From: Lysobacter arvi
Lineage (GTDB): Bacteria; Pseudomonadota; Gammaproteobacteria; Xanthomonadales; Xanthomonadaceae
Direction: 5' to 3'
Assembly: GCA_031216755.1 (NCBI GenBank)
Contig: JARUHG010000001.1
Span: forward strand, 930,001-994,000
Length of the DNA: 64,000 nucleotides
The notes under the pieces were generated by a model. It searched no databases, was not told where the DNA came from, and saw nothing but the letters and a program-made list of their open reading frames with translations. This document shows positions 9,280 through 17,132 of this stretch, piece by piece. Numbering within the stretch: position 1 is the first letter of the stretch; every line of letters begins with the position of its first letter. Both the position numbers and the translations under genes were made by a program.

Positions 9280-9885
9280 ATGCATCCCATACATCGTTTC
9301 ACCGCACTCGCGCTGATCGCCGCCGCGGTCGCCGCCTGCGGCGATGGCCCGAACGGCCGCATCAACGGCGCCACCGACGCGCAAGGCAACGCGACCGAAC
9401 GCGAGCCGACCACACCGGCAGCGACGCAATCCACGCCGGACGGCGCCACGCCATCGGCGTCCGATCCGGCGAGCGGGCCGGTGCTCGCGCTCGCGCAACC
9501 GCAAGCGGGCTCCGGTCCGAACACCGCGTATCTGGTGAACTCCGCGAACTCGGCGGTGTACGCGCTCGAAGGCGACGTCAATGGCAACCGCTGCGACGAT
9601 GCATGCATCCAGGTGTGGCCGCCGGTGCTCACCAGCCAGGCGCGCAGCGGCGTCGGCGAAGGCCTGCGCGCGGAACTGCTCGGCACCGTGGGCCGTCCCG
9701 ACGGCAGCACGCAGGTCACGTACGATCGCAAGCCGCTGTACCGCTACAACGCCGACACCGGCGCCGGCCGCACGGGCGGGCATGGCGTGCGCGATCAGTG
9801 GGGGCATTGGAGCCTGCTCGATGCGGCCGGCAGACCGTTGCCCGATGCGCCGAAGGCCGACGCGGGCACGGCGAACAAGCCGTAA
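9280..9885 (+). CDS. Lipoprotein with secreted-repeat domain (PF03640/COG4315-like)
   Basis: The 201-residue product has a lipoprotein signal ending AAVAAC (Cys20), then a linker rich in Thr, Pro, Ala and Ser to about residue 70. A C-terminal domain follows, with [25 protein letters not shown] and [13 protein letters not shown]. These are the marks of the 'secreted repeat of unknown function' family, in which the Cys-x3-Cys pair is conserved. It should sit on the cell envelope; a metal- or redox-related role has been suggested for relatives but not shown. It is followed after 20 bases by a membrane-protein gene. Confidence 0.85.
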   Translation: MHPIHRFTALALIAAAVAACGDGPNGRINGATDAQGNATEREPTTPAATQSTPDGATPSASDPASGPVLALAQPQAGSGPNTAYLVNSANSAVYALEGDVNGNRCDDACIQVWPPVLTSQARSGVGEGLRAELLGTVGRPDGSTQVTYDRKPLYRYNADTGAGRTGGHGVRDQWGHWSLLDAAGRPLPDAPKADAGTANKP

Positions 9886-9905
9886 GGCACGCGCACGGGG
9901 CGACC

Positions 9906-10496
9906 ATGGAGGCTGCCTTCGTTTCCGGCGTGCTCGCCAGCGACGACGCCCAGGCGCGCACCCTGCTGGGCTGGAGCGCACTCGCGCTCTACTGGGTGTG
10001 GACGATCGCCGGTTGCCTGGATTTCGCCTGCCATCGAGCGACGAACCTGCCTGCGACGTCGGGCGTCGCAGAGTCGCGACTGCATCTGGTGCAACTGGCG
10101 CTCTGCGGCGCGGGCGTGGTGATGTGGCTGGTCTTCGCGCCGACGGCCGGCCTCGCGCTGGCGCTTGCGGCCATCGTCCTGGTGCACGCATTGGCCGGCT
10201 ATCGCGACACGCGCACGGCGTTCCGCGCCGGACGCACGATCCTGCCGGTGGAACAGCACCTGCACAGCGTGCTCGACCTCGCACCGTGGATCGCGCTGGG
10301 CGCAACCGCGTGGATCGCATGGCGCGCACCGACGACGCAGTGGTCCTTCAACCTTCGCCAGCCCCCGTTGCCGATGGCGACGTGGGCGATGGTGCTGGCA
10401 CCGGCGCTGCTGCTGTGCGTCGTGCCGGCGCTGCTGGAACTTCGCGATGCGCTTCGCGTCGCGCGCGGGAGGCCGTCCGTTGCGCCACGCGCCTGA
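9906..10496 (+). CDS. Integral membrane protein, function unknown
   Basis: This 196-residue protein has about five hydrophobic helices: ALALYWVWTIAG, LVQLALCGAGVVMWLVF, AGLALALAAIVLVHALAG, DLAPWIALGATAWIAW and MVLAPALLLCVVPALL. His and Asp residues near LDFACHR and HLHSVLD suggest a possible cofactor or metal role, but I cannot name a family. It probably forms an operon with the lipoprotein gene 20 bases upstream. Its last 149 bases overlap the end of the next gene on the opposite strand. Confidence 0.72.
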   Translation: MEAAFVSGVLASDDAQARTLLGWSALALYWVWTIAGCLDFACHRATNLPATSGVAESRLHLVQLALCGAGVVMWLVFAPTAGLALALAAIVLVHALAGYRDTRTAFRAGRTILPVEQHLHSVLDLAPWIALGATAWIAWRAPTTQWSFNLRQPPLPMATWAMVLAPALLLCVVPALLELRDALRVARGRPSVAPRA

Positions 10497-10902
10497 AAAG
10501 CAGATGCGCCGCCGCCAGCCCGACGCCGAACGCGGCGTAGGCCGACACCATGCCGGCTGCGGACAGATGGCGATCGAATCCCGGCGTGAGCCGTCGCGGC
10601 ACGACGTGGTAGTCGACCACGTACGCCGTCACCGCCGTCGCGGCGGCGAGCGCGGCGACCTTGCGGGGCGGCTGGCGATGCGCGCAGGCCTCGAACATTC
10701 CTGCCCACCACAGCGAACTGGCGTGGTGGATCGCGTAACCGAGCGCGGTGTGGCGCACATCGGTTCCATGGCGGTGCATCGCCGGTTCGCCCCAGACCCA
10801 GTGGCTGGTCGCATTGACCCCGCTGGTCGCGCGTCCGGTACGGTGTCGGGAATCCAGTGCAACGGCCAGGGTGGACGTGATGCTCGCAAGCGATCCTGAC
10901 AC
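10348..10902 (-). CDS. Membrane protein, function unknown (start uncertain)
   Basis: The open frame encodes a conserved-looking core (NATSHWVWGEP, GYAIHHASSLWWAGMFEA, AYVVDYHVVPRRLTPGFDRHLS) with three or four hydrophobic helices and several histidines. The tail is an Ala/Pro-rich stretch of about 40 residues over the overlap with the converging gene. I chose a GTG at 10902 because conserved-looking sequence begins there; an ATG at 10779 is possible but would discard that N-terminus. The gene diverges from the SDR gene across 75 bases. The family is not certain, but similar proteins occur in other proteobacteria. Confidence 0.6.
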   Translation of the reverse strand: MSGSLASITSTLAVALDSRHRTGRATSGVNATSHWVWGEPAMHRHGTDVRHTALGYAIHHASSLWWAGMFEACAHRQPPRKVAALAAATAVTAYVVDYHVVPRRLTPGFDRHLSAAGMVSAYAAFGVGLAAAHLLFRRVAQRTASRARREAHREVPAAPARRTAAAPVPAPSPTSPSATGAGEG

Positions 10903-10977
10903 CAGCGTGCGAAGCGCCCATCGCGCCAGGCGACGCGTCGGCGTGCGGTGGGTGCCACCATCCTGCGGGAGGCCGTC

Positions 10978-12261
10978 GTGCGCGTGCTGATGACCGGGTC
11001 GACGGGCCTGATCGGCAGTGCGGTGGTTCGGCGATTGTCGGACGCGGGGCATGAACTCGTGCTCGTCGTTCGCGATGTGGAAGCGGCGCGGGCGCGCTGG
11101 CCGAACGCTCGCGTCGTGCGAGGCGGTTTCGGCGGCGACACGCCGGCGTGGCCGGAGTACCTGCGCGACGTCGACGTGGTGATCAACGCCGTTGGCATCT
11201 TCACCGAGCAAGCAGGCCAGAGTTTCGATGCAGTACACGTGAAGGGACCGGCCGAACTGTTCCGCGCGGCCGCGCAAGCCGGTGTGCGCCGCGTGATCCA
11301 GATTTCCGCGCTGGGCGCGAGCGCTTATCGCGACGAGGCTTACCTTTCGTCGAAGGGCCGCGCCGATGCGCAGCTGGCCGCCCTGCCGATCGAAAGCACC
11401 ATCGTGCGTCCTTCGCTGGTGTTCGCCCCGGAGGGACCGAGCACGCAATGGTTCGCCGCGCTCGCCGTGCTGCCGGTCACGCCGTTGCCGGGAGGCGGGA
11501 ATCAGGCGCTTCAGCCCGTGCACATCGACGACGTGGCCGAGGCGATCGCCCGGCTGGTCGTGGCACCGAAGGTCCCACCCGAGCTCGTTCTGGTGGGCCC
11601 GCGTGCGCTCACGTTGCGCCAGTACCTGGCGGCGCTGCGTCGCGGACTGGGCGCGCGCGGCGCGTTCATCGGGATTCCCGCGTCGCTGCTGCGAACCGCG
11701 TCGCGGCTGTTCGGGCGGTTCAGCCCCTGGCTGTCGGGCGAGACGATGCGCATGCTCGACGCGGGCTCCACCGGCGCGCCGGCGCCGCTGACGCACCTGC
11801 TCGGACGCGAGCCACGCGACGTGGACACCTTCGTCGATCCGGGCAATCGTCGCGCGCTGCGCACGGCGGCGATGCTGCAATGGCTGCGGCCGCTGCTGCG
11901 CTATTGCCTCGCATCGATGTGGCTGGCGACGGCGATGGTTTCCGCCTTCGTTTACCCCGTGCGCGACAGCCTGGCGTTGCTGGCGCGCACCGGCCTGCAT
12001 GGTGCCGTCGCGGATGTCGCGTTGTACGGCGCGGCGGCGCTCGATGCCGTGCTCGGCCTGATGCTCTTCGCGCCGCGATGGCGCCGGCTGTCGTATTCGT
12101 TGCAGCTGCTGTTGATCGCCGCGTACACGGCGATCATCACCGTCTTCCTGCCCGAATACTGGGCGCATCCCTACGGGCCCATCCTCAAGAACGTGCCGCT
12201 ACTGGCGGCGATCGCCACGGCCCGCGAACTGGACGCACCGAATGGACGTCATCGTCGTTAA
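10978..12261 (+). CDS. SDR-type NAD(P)-binding protein fused to a DoxX-like membrane domain
   Basis: The N-terminal half is an atypical extended short-chain dehydrogenase domain. It has a nucleotide-binding GSTGLIGSAVV at residues 5-15, INAVGIF near 71 and the substrate/cofactor lobe SKGRADAQLAAL near 128. The C-terminal part, from about residue 300, holds four membrane helices like the DoxX-like domain found fused to such proteins (WLATAMVSAFVYP, AALDAVLGLMLF, LLLIAAYTAIITVFLPEYW). The usual catalytic Tyr-x3-Lys appears as YLSSKG. The GTG at 10978 has GGGAGG seven bases upstream. It overlaps the DUF2269 gene by 20 bases, so the two are translationally coupled. The product probably sits at the inner membrane; substrate unknown. 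Confidence 0.87.
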   Translation: MRVLMTGSTGLIGSAVVRRLSDAGHELVLVVRDVEAARARWPNARVVRGGFGGDTPAWPEYLRDVDVVINAVGIFTEQAGQSFDAVHVKGPAELFRAAAQAGVRRVIQISALGASAYRDEAYLSSKGRADAQLAALPIESTIVRPSLVFAPEGPSTQWFAALAVLPVTPLPGGGNQALQPVHIDDVAEAIARLVVAPKVPPELVLVGPRALTLRQYLAALRRGLGARGAFIGIPASLLRTASRLFGRFSPWLSGETMRMLDAGSTGAPAPLTHLLGREPRDVDTFVDPGNRRALRTAAMLQWLRPLLRYCLASMWLATAMVSAFVYPVRDSLALLARTGLHGAVADVALYGAAALDAVLGLMLFAPRWRRLSYSLQLLLIAAYTAIITVFLPEYWAHPYGPILKNVPLLAAIATARELDAPNGRHRR

Positions 12262-12706
12262 GTACCTGCACGTGCTCTCCTCGACCTTCTTGTTCGGCAC
12301 GGGCGTGGGCACGGCGTTCTACCTGCTGGTCGCCAGCCGCGCGCGTGATGTCCGCGTGATCGCCGCCATCTCGCGCTACGTGGTCGTCGCCGACTGGATC
12401 TTCACGGCCACGACCATCGTGTTCCAGCCGCTGAGCGGCCTGTACCTCGCGCATCGGCTCGGATACCCGCTGACCTCGACGTGGCTGTACTGGTCGATCG
12501 TGCTGTTCGTGATCGCAGCGCTGTGCTGGCTTCCGGTCGTGTGGCTGCAGATGCGCCTGCGCGACCTGGCGGTGGAAGCGGCCGCCAAGAACGAGCCGCT
12601 CCCGCTGCGCTACGACGGCTACCTGGGAGCGTGGGCGGCGTTGGGCGTGCCCGCGCTTATCAGCTTCCTGGTGATCTTCTACCTGATGGTCGCGCGTCCG
12701 GCATGA
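12242..12706 (+). CDS. DUF2269 family integral membrane protein
   Basis: This 154-residue protein has four membrane helices and starts with VVKYLHVLSSTFLFGTGVGTAF, the typical opening of DUF2269 proteins. A conserved His at residue 10 and further polar residues lie inside the helices, which would fit heme or quinone contact, but this is inference. Overlap with the SDR-DoxX gene points to a joint role, and the same pairing is familiar in other proteobacteria. Confidence 0.85.
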   Translation: MDVIVVKYLHVLSSTFLFGTGVGTAFYLLVASRARDVRVIAAISRYVVVADWIFTATTIVFQPLSGLYLAHRLGYPLTSTWLYWSIVLFVIAALCWLPVVWLQMRLRDLAVEAAAKNEPLPLRYDGYLGAWAALGVPALISFLVIFYLMVARPA

Positions 12707-12833
12707 AAGATGTTCCGCGCGGATGAACTTCGCGCGCATGACGCGCGGCGCGACGCGGTGCAGAGCCTGCTTGCGTCTGGCACGGCCCTTGCGCGGGTCT
12801 CCACCATCACCCTCGACGCCGTGGACGCCAGAC

Positions 12834-13256
12834 ATGACCCGAACCACGCCCGCACGCCGCACGGCCACGCCATTGCGCCGGTATCGCGCGAACCACCATC
12901 GCAGCGCTTCGCGGCTGGCGCGCAGCGGGGCGGCGCGGCTGATCGGCGCGCATCGTCGTTGCGGCGACGGCGATGCGCTGGCCATCGTCTGTTCGCCCGC
13001 GGCGGTCCATCGCGGTTATCGCGTGACGGTCGTGCTCGACCGGCTCGACGCACACGAGCGCTGGAGCGGCAAGGCGCTGATCGCATCGGCGACATCGCCC
13101 GGGCGCTGGCTGGCCATCCTGGAATCGGCCGACCTTTCGCGCCGCCGTTGCGGATCGCGCGCGCGGGCCGCGATGCTGCGCATGGCGGTCGCCCGCATCG
13201 ATGAGGTCGAATCCGCATCGCACGGCGTGTGGCCCGGTATTGCGGAAGCGTATTGA
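12834..13256 (+). CDS. Hypothetical protein, 140 aa
   Basis: I do not recognise this gene. The frame from the ATG at 12834 has consistently G/C third positions, the best coding signature among the overlapping frames in this 650-base stretch. The product is basic (arginine-rich first 40 residues) and then has a more folded-looking part (YRVTVVLDRLDAHERWSGKAL, GRWLAILESADLSRR). There is no signal peptide or membrane helix. It lies 127 bases after the DUF2269 gene and 103 bases before the Rieske-tailed oxidoreductase. Confidence 0.5.
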   Translation: MTRTTPARRTATPLRRYRANHHRSASRLARSGAARLIGAHRRCGDGDALAIVCSPAAVHRGYRVTVVLDRLDAHERWSGKALIASATSPGRWLAILESADLSRRRCGSRARAAMLRMAVARIDEVESASHGVWPGIAEAY

Positions 13257-13359
13257 TCGCGTGTTCACGCGACGGTAAATCCACGCGCCATTCGCCGTCG
13301 CTTCACTGCGGATCGCAGAGCATGCGGGCTCATCCGACGACACGCAGGGAACCCCGCTG

Positions 13360-14874
13360 ATGAGTACCGCACGTACGATTCCGCTGTGGACGTCCACCGA
13401 CACGCCGCCCGGCGGCTGGTCTCCCGCCACGGAAGGAAGCACGCTGGACGTCGCGGTGGTCGGCGCCGGCATCGCTGGACTCACGTCGGCACTGGTCTTG
13501 TTGCGGGAAGGTCGGCAGGTGACGGTGATCGAGCGCGAAGGCATCGGCGCGGGCGAAACCTTGCGCACGTCCGCGCATCTGTCCAACGCGTTGGACGATC
13601 GCTACTACACGCTCGCGCGCCAGCACGGCGAAGACGGCGCGAAGCTTGCCGCGGCGAGCCACGCGACGGCGATCGACTTCATCGAATCGCAGTGCCGCGA
13701 CAGCCCCGACGGTTGCGGCTTCGCACGCGTTCCCGGCTATCTGTTCGCCCACGACGGCGACGTGTCGCAGCTGGAGAAGGAAGTCGAGGCCGCGAACGCT
13801 GCCGGCGTAAGCGCGACGTTGTTGCCCGCCGGCCTGCAGGCGCCGGCGCTGCTGGGCCCGATGGTGCGCTTCGAGGATCAGGCGCGCATCGACATCGGCC
13901 GCTACATGCGATGGCTCGCGCAGGAAGTTCGCGACGCGGGCGGACGATTCGTGCGTGCGGAAGTGGCGAACATCGAAGGCGATTCGCCCTGCCGCATCAC
14001 CCTGCGCGACGGCCCCGCGCTGACGGCGCGGGTCGTCATCGCAGCCACCAACGTGCCGGTGCACGAGACCGATGCGACGTACATGAAGCAGGCGCCGTAC
14101 CGCAGCTACGTCGTCGCGGGCGCGGCCCCTTCCAACCTGCAGGACGCGCTGTACTGGGACACGGGCGATCCGTACCACTATGTGCGGCTCTTCCGCGACG
14201 AGGACGGCAAGGACTGGATCATCGTCGGCGGCGAGGACCACAAGACCGGACAGGATGACGATCCCACCGCCTACGCGCGGCTGCACGAGTGGACGCTGCA
14301 GCGGTTCCCGGATGCGGGCCCGTTCACGTACGCGTGGTCGGGCCAGATCATCGAACCGGTGGACGGCATGGCGTTCATCGGCGCCGATCCCGACAACGAC
14401 AACGTGTTCCTGATCACCGGCGATTCCGGAAACGGGCTGACGCATGGCACGCTCGGCGCGCTGCTGGTGTGCGATCTGGTGCAGGGGCGCGACAATCCGT
14501 GGACGGCGCTGTACGACCCGGCGCGCAAGCCGGTTCGCGCGGCCGGCGAATGGATGCGCGAGAACGCCAACGCCGCATTCCAGTTCCGCGACTGGATCAA
14601 GCCCGCTTCCATCGACGACACGAACCAGATCCCGCTGGGCGGCGGCGCGGTGCTGCGACGCGGCGTGCATCGCGTCGCGGTATATCGCAGCGGTGACGGC
14701 GCACTGCACGCGTTCAACGCACGCTGCCCGCACATGGGATGCGTCGTGCGATGGAGCAGCGAGGAGAAGTCCTGGGATTGCCCCTGCCACGGCTCGCGTT
14801 TCGAGGCCGCGAGCGGCGCCATCCTCAATGGCCCGACGAGCGAACCGCTCGCGCCGATGGAATGGAAGGAATAG
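13360..14874 (+). CDS. FAD-dependent oxidoreductase with C-terminal Rieske [2Fe-2S] domain
   Basis: The 504-residue protein starts with a DAO-type FAD domain: VVGAGIAGLTSALVL at residues 33-47, then GIGAGETLRTSAHL where glycine-oxidase relatives contact flavin. Residues from about 415 form a Rieske domain with the cluster ligands in CPHMGC and CPCHGS. Such fusions are usually annotated as FAD-dependent oxidoreductases with Rieske tails and are found in many soil bacteria. The Rieske part likely passes electrons to or from the flavin; the substrate is unknown. It stands alone, followed by 289 non-coding bases before the ferritin-like gene. Confidence 0.9.
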   Translation: MSTARTIPLWTSTDTPPGGWSPATEGSTLDVAVVGAGIAGLTSALVLLREGRQVTVIEREGIGAGETLRTSAHLSNALDDRYYTLARQHGEDGAKLAAASHATAIDFIESQCRDSPDGCGFARVPGYLFAHDGDVSQLEKEVEAANAAGVSATLLPAGLQAPALLGPMVRFEDQARIDIGRYMRWLAQEVRDAGGRFVRAEVANIEGDSPCRITLRDGPALTARVVIAATNVPVHETDATYMKQAPYRSYVVAGAAPSNLQDALYWDTGDPYHYVRLFRDEDGKDWIIVGGEDHKTGQDDDPTAYARLHEWTLQRFPDAGPFTYAWSGQIIEPVDGMAFIGADPDNDNVFLITGDSGNGLTHGTLGALLVCDLVQGRDNPWTALYDPARKPVRAAGEWMRENANAAFQFRDWIKPASIDDTNQIPLGGGAVLRRGVHRVAVYRSGDGALHAFNARCPHMGCVVRWSSEEKSWDCPCHGSRFEAASGAILNGPTSEPLAPMEWKE

Positions 14875-15163
14875 CGCGCCGGTGATCGCGCGCGATGCGT
14901 CCGTGCGCGGCGTGGATGCTGGGCTGCATCTCGCCCGGGAGTGTTGACTGCAATTTTCAGTGAAGGTCGCGTGAGCGGCGCGCCTGGTTCGACTTCGCCC
15001 GCGGTTTGCGCGCACTCCGGAAGCACTCTCCGGCCACAGCACCGTCAGTGGGACGCGACCGCACGCACGCTCCAACGAAGCACCGCCGCATTCTTCACGC
15101 GACGACGGTGCCCGAATTCCTATAACGGGCGCACGCGTTCAACATCGGCAGGACACTACTCCC

Positions 15164-15784
15164 ATGGCACGTACGTCGAAGTTCGATCAGGCCCAGGTCC
15201 ACGAACTGCTGCTGCAGGCGCTCGAAACCGAGCGCGGCGGCATCCAGGTCTACAACGCGGCGATCCGGGCGGCGCAGAATCCCGACCTGCGCAAGGAGTT
15301 CGAGGAATACCTGGAAGAGACGACCCGGCACGAGGAAATCCTCACGCGCGTGTTCGAGCAACTGGGCATGGACACCGAGGAGCAGAGCCCGGGCCGCATG
15401 GTCGTGGCGCATCTGGGGCAGTCGCTGGTCGCGGCCATCGAGATGGCGATGCAGAACGCCGAGCCGGCCGCGGCCGAACTCGTGGCCGCCGAATGCGTCG
15501 TGCTGGCCGAGACGAAGGACCACTCGAACTGGGAACTGATCGGCCAGGTCGCGCTCAAGGCGAAGGCCGAATACGCGGACGTACTCAAGCAGGCGTATCA
15601 GTCGGTCGAGAAGGACGAGGACCATCACCTCTACCACACCAAGGGCTGGGCCCGTGAGCTGTGGATCCAGGCGCTGGGATTCCCGGCCGTGCTGCCGCCG
15701 CCGGAAGAGGTCAGGCAGGTGGAAACCGCGATCGGTGCGTCGCGCGCGGAGCAGTCGCGCGAGGACATGCTGAAGCGACACTGA
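15164..15784 (+). CDS. Ferritin-like / rubrerythrin-type domain protein
   Basis: The 206-residue protein is almost entirely helical. It carries Glu and His residues spaced as in a ferritin-like di-iron bundle: ALETERGGIQVYNAAI near residue 16, EYLEETTRHEEIL near residue 45, VAAECVVLAETKDHSNWEL near residue 107 and EKDEDHHLYHT near residue 148. A conserved-looking tail (GWARELWIQALGFPAVLPPPEEV) follows. Metal storage or peroxide protection is expected from the fold but not proven. It is monocistronic and its right neighbour converges on it. Confidence 0.82.
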   Translation: MARTSKFDQAQVHELLLQALETERGGIQVYNAAIRAAQNPDLRKEFEEYLEETTRHEEILTRVFEQLGMDTEEQSPGRMVVAHLGQSLVAAIEMAMQNAEPAAAELVAAECVVLAETKDHSNWELIGQVALKAKAEYADVLKQAYQSVEKDEDHHLYHTKGWARELWIQALGFPAVLPPPEEVRQVETAIGASRAEQSREDMLKRH

Positions 15785-15841
15785 GCTTGCCGTTCGCACC
15801 GCGTACGGCTGCATCCCCCCGGCCGGGACGCACGGGCCGCG

Positions 15842-16483
15842 TCAGGCGCCGAGCCCGTGTTCCCGTGCGTAGGCGTAGAACTCCAGGTCGCTCTTCACCC
15901 CGAGCTTGCGCATCGCCTCGACCTTCTGGCTGCTCACCGTCTTGACGCTGCGGTTGAGCTGGCGCGCGATCTCGGAGACGGTGTGGCCCAGGGCGAACAG
16001 GCGCATCACTTCCGCCTCGCGCTTGGACAACGCGGTCGTCGCGTCCTGGCTTTCGCCCTGCACGGACTCGATCTGCTTGCGCACCGATGCGCTGAGGTAA
16101 CTGCGGCCCGCCGTGGCGGCGGTTACCGCCGTCGGCAGTTCCTTCATCGCGTCCGATTTGCTGACGACGCCGCGCACGTTCGGCAGACGCGCGATGTTGC
16201 TCAGCACGCCCGGGTTGGCCAGCTGCGTGAGCACCACGACGTTGAGCGCGGGCCAACGGCGGCCGATCAGCTGCAGCAGGCTCAGGCCGTCCGCGGCCTG
16301 TTCGCCGGGCATGTTGAAGTCGGTGACGACGAGCTGGCAGGCGGTGGCGTCCAGCACGCGGAGCAGCTCGTCGGGCGAGGTCGCCTCGGCGACGACGCGA
16401 AAGCCCGGGCTCTGTTCCAGCAGCGCACGCACGCCACTGGAAACGATCGGGTGGTCATCGGCGAGAACGATATGGAAAACCAA
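15842..16483 (-). CDS. Orphan NarL/RcsB-type response regulator
   Basis: This 213-residue regulator has a receiver domain with Asp9-Asp10, the phospho-acceptor Asp55 in VVTDFNMPG and the conserved lysine in GVVSKSDA. Its LuxR-type DNA-binding domain runs from about residue 145 to 205 (LSKREAEVMRLFALGHTVSEI, NRSVKTVSSQKVEAM). No histidine kinase gene is nearby, so its partner must be elsewhere. It is divergent from copL across 164 bases, but nothing shows that it controls copper genes. RcsB-like regulators of surface structures are the closest pattern. Confidence 0.9.
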   Translation of the reverse strand: MVFHIVLADDHPIVSSGVRALLEQSPGFRVVAEATSPDELLRVLDATACQLVVTDFNMPGEQAADGLSLLQLIGRRWPALNVVVLTQLANPGVLSNIARLPNVRGVVSKSDAMKELPTAVTAATAGRSYLSASVRKQIESVQGESQDATTALSKREAEVMRLFALGHTVSEIARQLNRSVKTVSSQKVEAMRKLGVKSDLEFYAYAREHGLGA

Positions 16484-16647
16484 GCGGGCTCCTCAGCTTC
16501 TATCGCAACGCGGTGTCACCCGCGGACGCACCGCGGAGCGGCGGTTCGGACGACGGCCTCGGCCGACCCCTCGCATCGGCCGGAGTATATACCTGCGCGT
16601 TCAGGCTTCGTGATTCCGTCGCGCCCGGATCAGGCTAGACTGTTTCC

Positions 16648-17034
16648 ATGCGTCGCATCGCGTTCCGCCTGCTGCTGTGCCTGATGCTCGTCCTGAACGG
16701 GACGGGCTACGCCGTGGCGGCCACGCAGATGAACGTCGCCCACGTGGCGGCCGCGGTCGCGGCACTCGAAGCCGAATCGAAGGCGCCGTGCCACGAGTCC
16801 GCGCAGGCCGCGTCCGCCGCGCACCCGCATGACGCGGACGCGTCCACGGCGGGCGCGCCCTCGTGCTGCCAGTCCTCGCAGTGCAGTTGCGACTGCCTCC
16901 AGCATGCGACGGGCGCGATGTCCGTCTTGGCGATGCCCGCCCAGGCCCCGCCCGGCGGCAGCATCGCCCAACCCGGCCTCGTGAACCGCATCGCGCCGCC
17001 GTTGCCGAACCTGCTTCGACCTCCCATCGCCTGA
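16648..17034 (+). CDS. copL: CopL-type copper-binding regulatory leader protein
   Basis: This 128-residue secreted protein has a signal peptide (MRRIAFRLLLCLMLVLNG) and a short cysteine-rich core near residues 72-85 (CCQSSQCSCDC) plus His and Met residues. In Xanthomonas, CopL lies directly upstream of copAB and is required for copper-induced expression. Position (98 bases before copA), size and Cys pattern all fit. Sequence similarity between CopL proteins is low outside the Cys block, so context carries much of the call. Confidence 0.85.
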   Translation: MRRIAFRLLLCLMLVLNGTGYAVAATQMNVAHVAAAVAALEAESKAPCHESAQAASAAHPHDADASTAGAPSCCQSSQCSCDCLQHATGAMSVLAMPAQAPPGGSIAQPGLVNRIAPPLPNLLRPPIA

Positions 17035-17132
17035 CTCCGGGCGCGCACGGGCGCGCCGATCCTCACGCGTGCGCCAACGGCCGTTCCTGACGGCCGTCGC
17101 GCCGCATTCCGATGATCTGCACGGAGCAGTCC

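Noticed and set aside
12679-13586. Minus-strand frames in the 12.7-13.6 kb stretch
   Set aside because: They overlap the start of the Rieske-tailed oxidoreductase and have poorer codon bias than the plus-strand frame at 12834.
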